Origin: VRUE01 sp963704515
Lineage (GTDB): Bacteria > Actinomycetota > Thermoleophilia > Solirubrobacterales > 70-9
Length of the DNA stretch: 64,000 nucleotides
Reading direction: 5' to 3'
Assembly: GCA_963704515.1 (NCBI GenBank)
Contig: OY969913.1
Location: 1,860,001-1,924,000, forward strand
Part shown: one piece after another, positions 62,335 to 64,000 of the stretch
Position numbering within the stretch: the stretch's first letter is position 1
Layout: each line of letters starts with the position of its first letter
The notes under the pieces: generated by a model
What the model saw: only the letters and a program-made list of their open reading frames with translations
What the model was told of the DNA's origin: nothing
Database searches by the model: none
Program-made: the position numbers and the translations under genes

Positions 62335-62372
62335 GCGAGCCTGCGAGCTTAGGCAACTAGACTGCGGGGCGA

Positions 62373-62446
62373 GCGCCCGTAGCTCAGCTGGATAGAGCGC
62401 CACCCTCCGGAGGTGGAAGTCGCAGGTTCGAATCCTGCCGGGCGCG
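62373..62446 (+). tRNA. tRNA-Arg (anticodon CCG)
   Basis: A 74-nt cloverleaf: acceptor GCGCCCG with CGGGCGC, D arm GCTC...GAGC, anticodon stem CCACC/GGTGG with loop CTCCGGA (anticodon CCG at 62407-62409), and T arm GCAGG-TTCGAAT-CCTGC. Discriminator base is G. No CCA is encoded. It reads CGG codons. Confidence 0.97.
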
Positions 62447-62472
62447 CTCTCGCCACGCGCCGGGGCGGCGGC

Positions 62473-63396
62473 TCAGGCGATGTGCCGGAAGCGGGCCGCC
62501 CACTCGTCGCGGTCGAACTCCGCCGGCTCGGTCTCGTTGAGGAAGCGCTCGAGGACGGCGATGAAGTGGCCGGGCTGCTCGATCTGTGGCATGTGGCCGA
62601 CGTCCTCGAAGATCTCCAGCCGACTGCCCGGCAGGGCGGCGTGGGCGTCTTCGCCGTGGTGGGAGGGGATGATCGGGTCGCGGGCGCCCCAGACGATCAG
62701 CACCGGCATCTCCTCGGCGAGGTAGAGGCGGTCGGAGGCCGAGACGCTCTGGCCGCCGGTGCCGATCACCGATCGCAGCGTCGCCAGGAAGGCGCGGCGC
62801 CGCAGCGGATCGGAAAGCGAGCCGTAGCCCCGGGCGACCTCGGCGACGTCGGCGGACGGGCGCATGCCGACCGCGGAGAGCGCCCGGCCGAGCGTGCCGC
62901 CGGCCGCCTGACCGGCGCGGGCGGTCGCCGAGATGAAGAGGTCGGCGCCCGGCAGAGCCGCGGCGCGCAGCACCGGGCTCACCTCGGGGCCGAGTCCGCC
63001 GCTGGAGACGAGGACCAGGCGCTCGACCATCTCGGGGAACTGGTAGCTGAACTGCATCGCGATGCCGCCGCCCAGCGAGTGGCCGACCAGGGTCGCGCGC
63101 TCGTGGCCGAGGGCAAGCAGCAGGTCGCGCAGGCCGGCGGCGAAGGCGCCCAGCGAATAGTCGCCCGGTCCACCCGCCGATACGCCGTGCCCGGGCAGGT
63201 CCGGGGCGATCACCGTGTGCGAGCGGGCCAGCGGCTCGATCACGTCGCGCCAGTTCTCGCAGCTGCCGGCGATCCCGTGGATCAGCAGCAGAACCGGCCC
63301 CTCGCCGCCGCCCAGGTAGCCGACCTCGCGCCCGTGCAGCTCCAGCGTGCGGAAGCTGACGTCAGTGGGGTGAAGCGGCGTGGTGCGCTTTGCCAC
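62473..63396 (-). CDS. Alpha/beta hydrolase
   Basis: About 307 residues from a GTG (VAKRTTPLHPTD). It has LLLIHGIAGSCENW (oxyanion region), DLPGHGVSAG, nucleophile elbow VGHSLGGG, WGARDPIIP for the acidic residue, and DVGHMPQIEQP for the catalytic histidine. This is the general pattern of meta-cleavage hydrolases, epoxide hydrolases and lysophospholipases; the substrate is not evident. Longer in-frame starts run into the divergent upstream gene. Confidence 0.88.
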   Translation of the reverse strand: MAKRTTPLHPTDVSFRTLELHGREVGYLGGGEGPVLLLIHGIAGSCENWRDVIEPLARSHTVIAPDLPGHGVSAGGPGDYSLGAFAAGLRDLLLALGHERATLVGHSLGGGIAMQFSYQFPEMVERLVLVSSGGLGPEVSPVLRAAALPGADLFISATARAGQAAGGTLGRALSAVGMRPSADVAEVARGYGSLSDPLRRRAFLATLRSVIGTGGQSVSASDRLYLAEEMPVLIVWGARDPIIPSHHGEDAHAALPGSRLEIFEDVGHMPQIEQPGHFIAVLERFLNETEPAEFDRDEWAARFRHIA

Positions 63397-63472
63397 ACCT
63401 AAACGGTAGCGCGCCCGTCTCCTGGCCCCGCGCTCTCCACTTCCGCCCCCGCTTCCAATACTGTCGCGGCCG

Positions 63473-64000
63473 ATGCCCGACCTGAGGAGAATCCCGCCGC
63501 CCCGCGGAGCGCTGATCGTGATCGCGATCGGGCTGCTGGCGACGGTGGCGGCGGCGCTGCTGACGGCGAATGCGAGCGGCGGCAGCTCGGTCGCGATCGA
63601 ATGGACGGCGCACGCTCCGCTCCCCGACTCGGCCGCGGTGGCGATCCCGGGCGGGGGCTCGATGCGCCTCCAGGACGGCGGCCTGCGGGCAAGCGAAGGC
63701 AACATCGAAGGCGAACGGATCTACCGCGTCACCTCGGTCCTGCGACTCACGTCCGGCTCGGCGGTCGGGCAGGCGCGGGTGCGCTGCCGGATGACCGGCG
63801 GCAAGAACGCCGAACTCGCCCGCACGGTCAACAGCCGCGCCGCCTTCCCCCGCTCGAGCGGCGAATACAACCTGACCAAGCAGGACGTCCCCGGCAGCGT
63901 CGGAGTCAGGCTGCCGATTCACGGAGCCGAATACGCCTCGCTGGAACTGAAAGACGCCTTCGAAGCCTTCACCGAGCTGCCCGGCGTGATCGTCAGCTGG
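63473..64000 (+). CDS. Membrane-anchored hypothetical protein, N-terminal part
   Basis: The first 176 codons are visible and the frame is open at the right edge. The N-terminus MPDLRRIPPPRGAL is followed by a hydrophobic helix (about residues 14-33, IVIAIGLLATVAAALL) and a Gly/Ser stretch, then a probable extracytoplasmic beta-rich region containing one cysteine. No domain was recognised. The ATG is the first in frame and the 76-base spacer to the divergent hydrolase holds no other gene. Confidence 0.7.
   Translation, partial: MPDLRRIPPPRGALIVIAIGLLATVAAALLTANASGGSSVAIEWTAHAPLPDSAAVAIPGGGSMRLQDGGLRASEGNIEGERIYRVTSVLRLTSGSAVGQARVRCRMTGGKNAELARTVNSRAAFPRSSGEYNLTKQDVPGSVGVRLPIHGAEYASLELKDAFEAFTELPGVIVSW

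Noticed and set aside
61280..62356. N-terminal extension of pyrR by about 360 codons
   Set aside because: The extension overlaps rnz in another frame, is Arg/Ala-rich and lacks any motif; the GTG at 61279 has a good Shine-Dalgarno and gives the normal PyrR length.

Overview
The window is high-GC bacterial chromosome with short spacers, many GTG/TTG starts and strong translational coupling (ATGA/GTGA overlaps). Gene content points to a deep-branching actinobacterium, most likely class Thermoleophilia (Solirubrobacterales-like): actinobacterial-type integration host factor (mIHF), the MurT/GatD pair, VKOR-DsbA oxidative folding, a DapL route to diaminopimelate and a WS/DGAT gene. The taxonomic call is an inference from content and synteny; no rRNA is present.

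Layout. 1-12.2 kb is mixed accessory and housekeeping: partial WS/DGAT, DinB, cupin, CcdA-like, FUSC, a secreted protein, a thiolase/SDR pair, two tandem methyltransferases, DsbA-VKOR, a hydrolase, a peroxiredoxin and a membrane-anchored cyclophilin. 12.2-16.7 kb is a plus-strand cluster: methyltransferase, diacylglycerol-kinase-like protein, MurT, methyltransferase, GatD (lipid II amidation). 16.8-18.7 kb encodes one polypeptide that joins the GTPase HflX to a complete dUTPase. An SDR, an MBL-fold hydrolase and a HipBA pair with an internally deleted HipA follow. 21.4-32.2 kb is the classic actinobacterial minus-strand series dapL-dapF-miaA-miaB-recA-thpR-cinA-RodZ-like-ftsK. A plus-strand two-component system (32.4-34.6 kb) ends in a strong terminator. 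From 34.7 to 62.3 kb all protein genes are on the minus strand: rnj-dapA-dapB-M16-pnp-(DsbA remnant)-Prx-rpsO-ribF-truB-nrnA-rbfA-infB-nusA-rimP; coaBC-rpoZ-gmk-mihF; and the pyrimidine operon pyrR-pyrB-pyrC-carA-carB-pyrK/D, preceded by rnz. A tRNA-Arg(CCG), an alpha/beta hydrolase and a partial membrane protein close the window. No gene-free stretch exceeds 300 bases.

The least ordinary content is a set of dispersed palindromic elements in the spacers. Family I (four copies, about 110-123 nt) has a near-invariant core inside long outer arms that differ between copies yet stay self-complementary, with compensatory base changes. Copy 1 supplies the stop codon of one gene and the only usable start codon of the next. 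Family II (two copies, 47 nt) sits just upstream of the ribF and carA start codons. Other noteworthy points: DapF has serine at both catalytic cysteine positions, MiaA lacks about 50-60 central residues, RimP is a single N-terminal domain, NusA carries a C-terminal Cys/His motif, an intrinsic terminator lies just upstream of rimP-nusA, and the pyr operon has a PyrR-type leader hairpin that pairs with its Shine-Dalgarno sequence.
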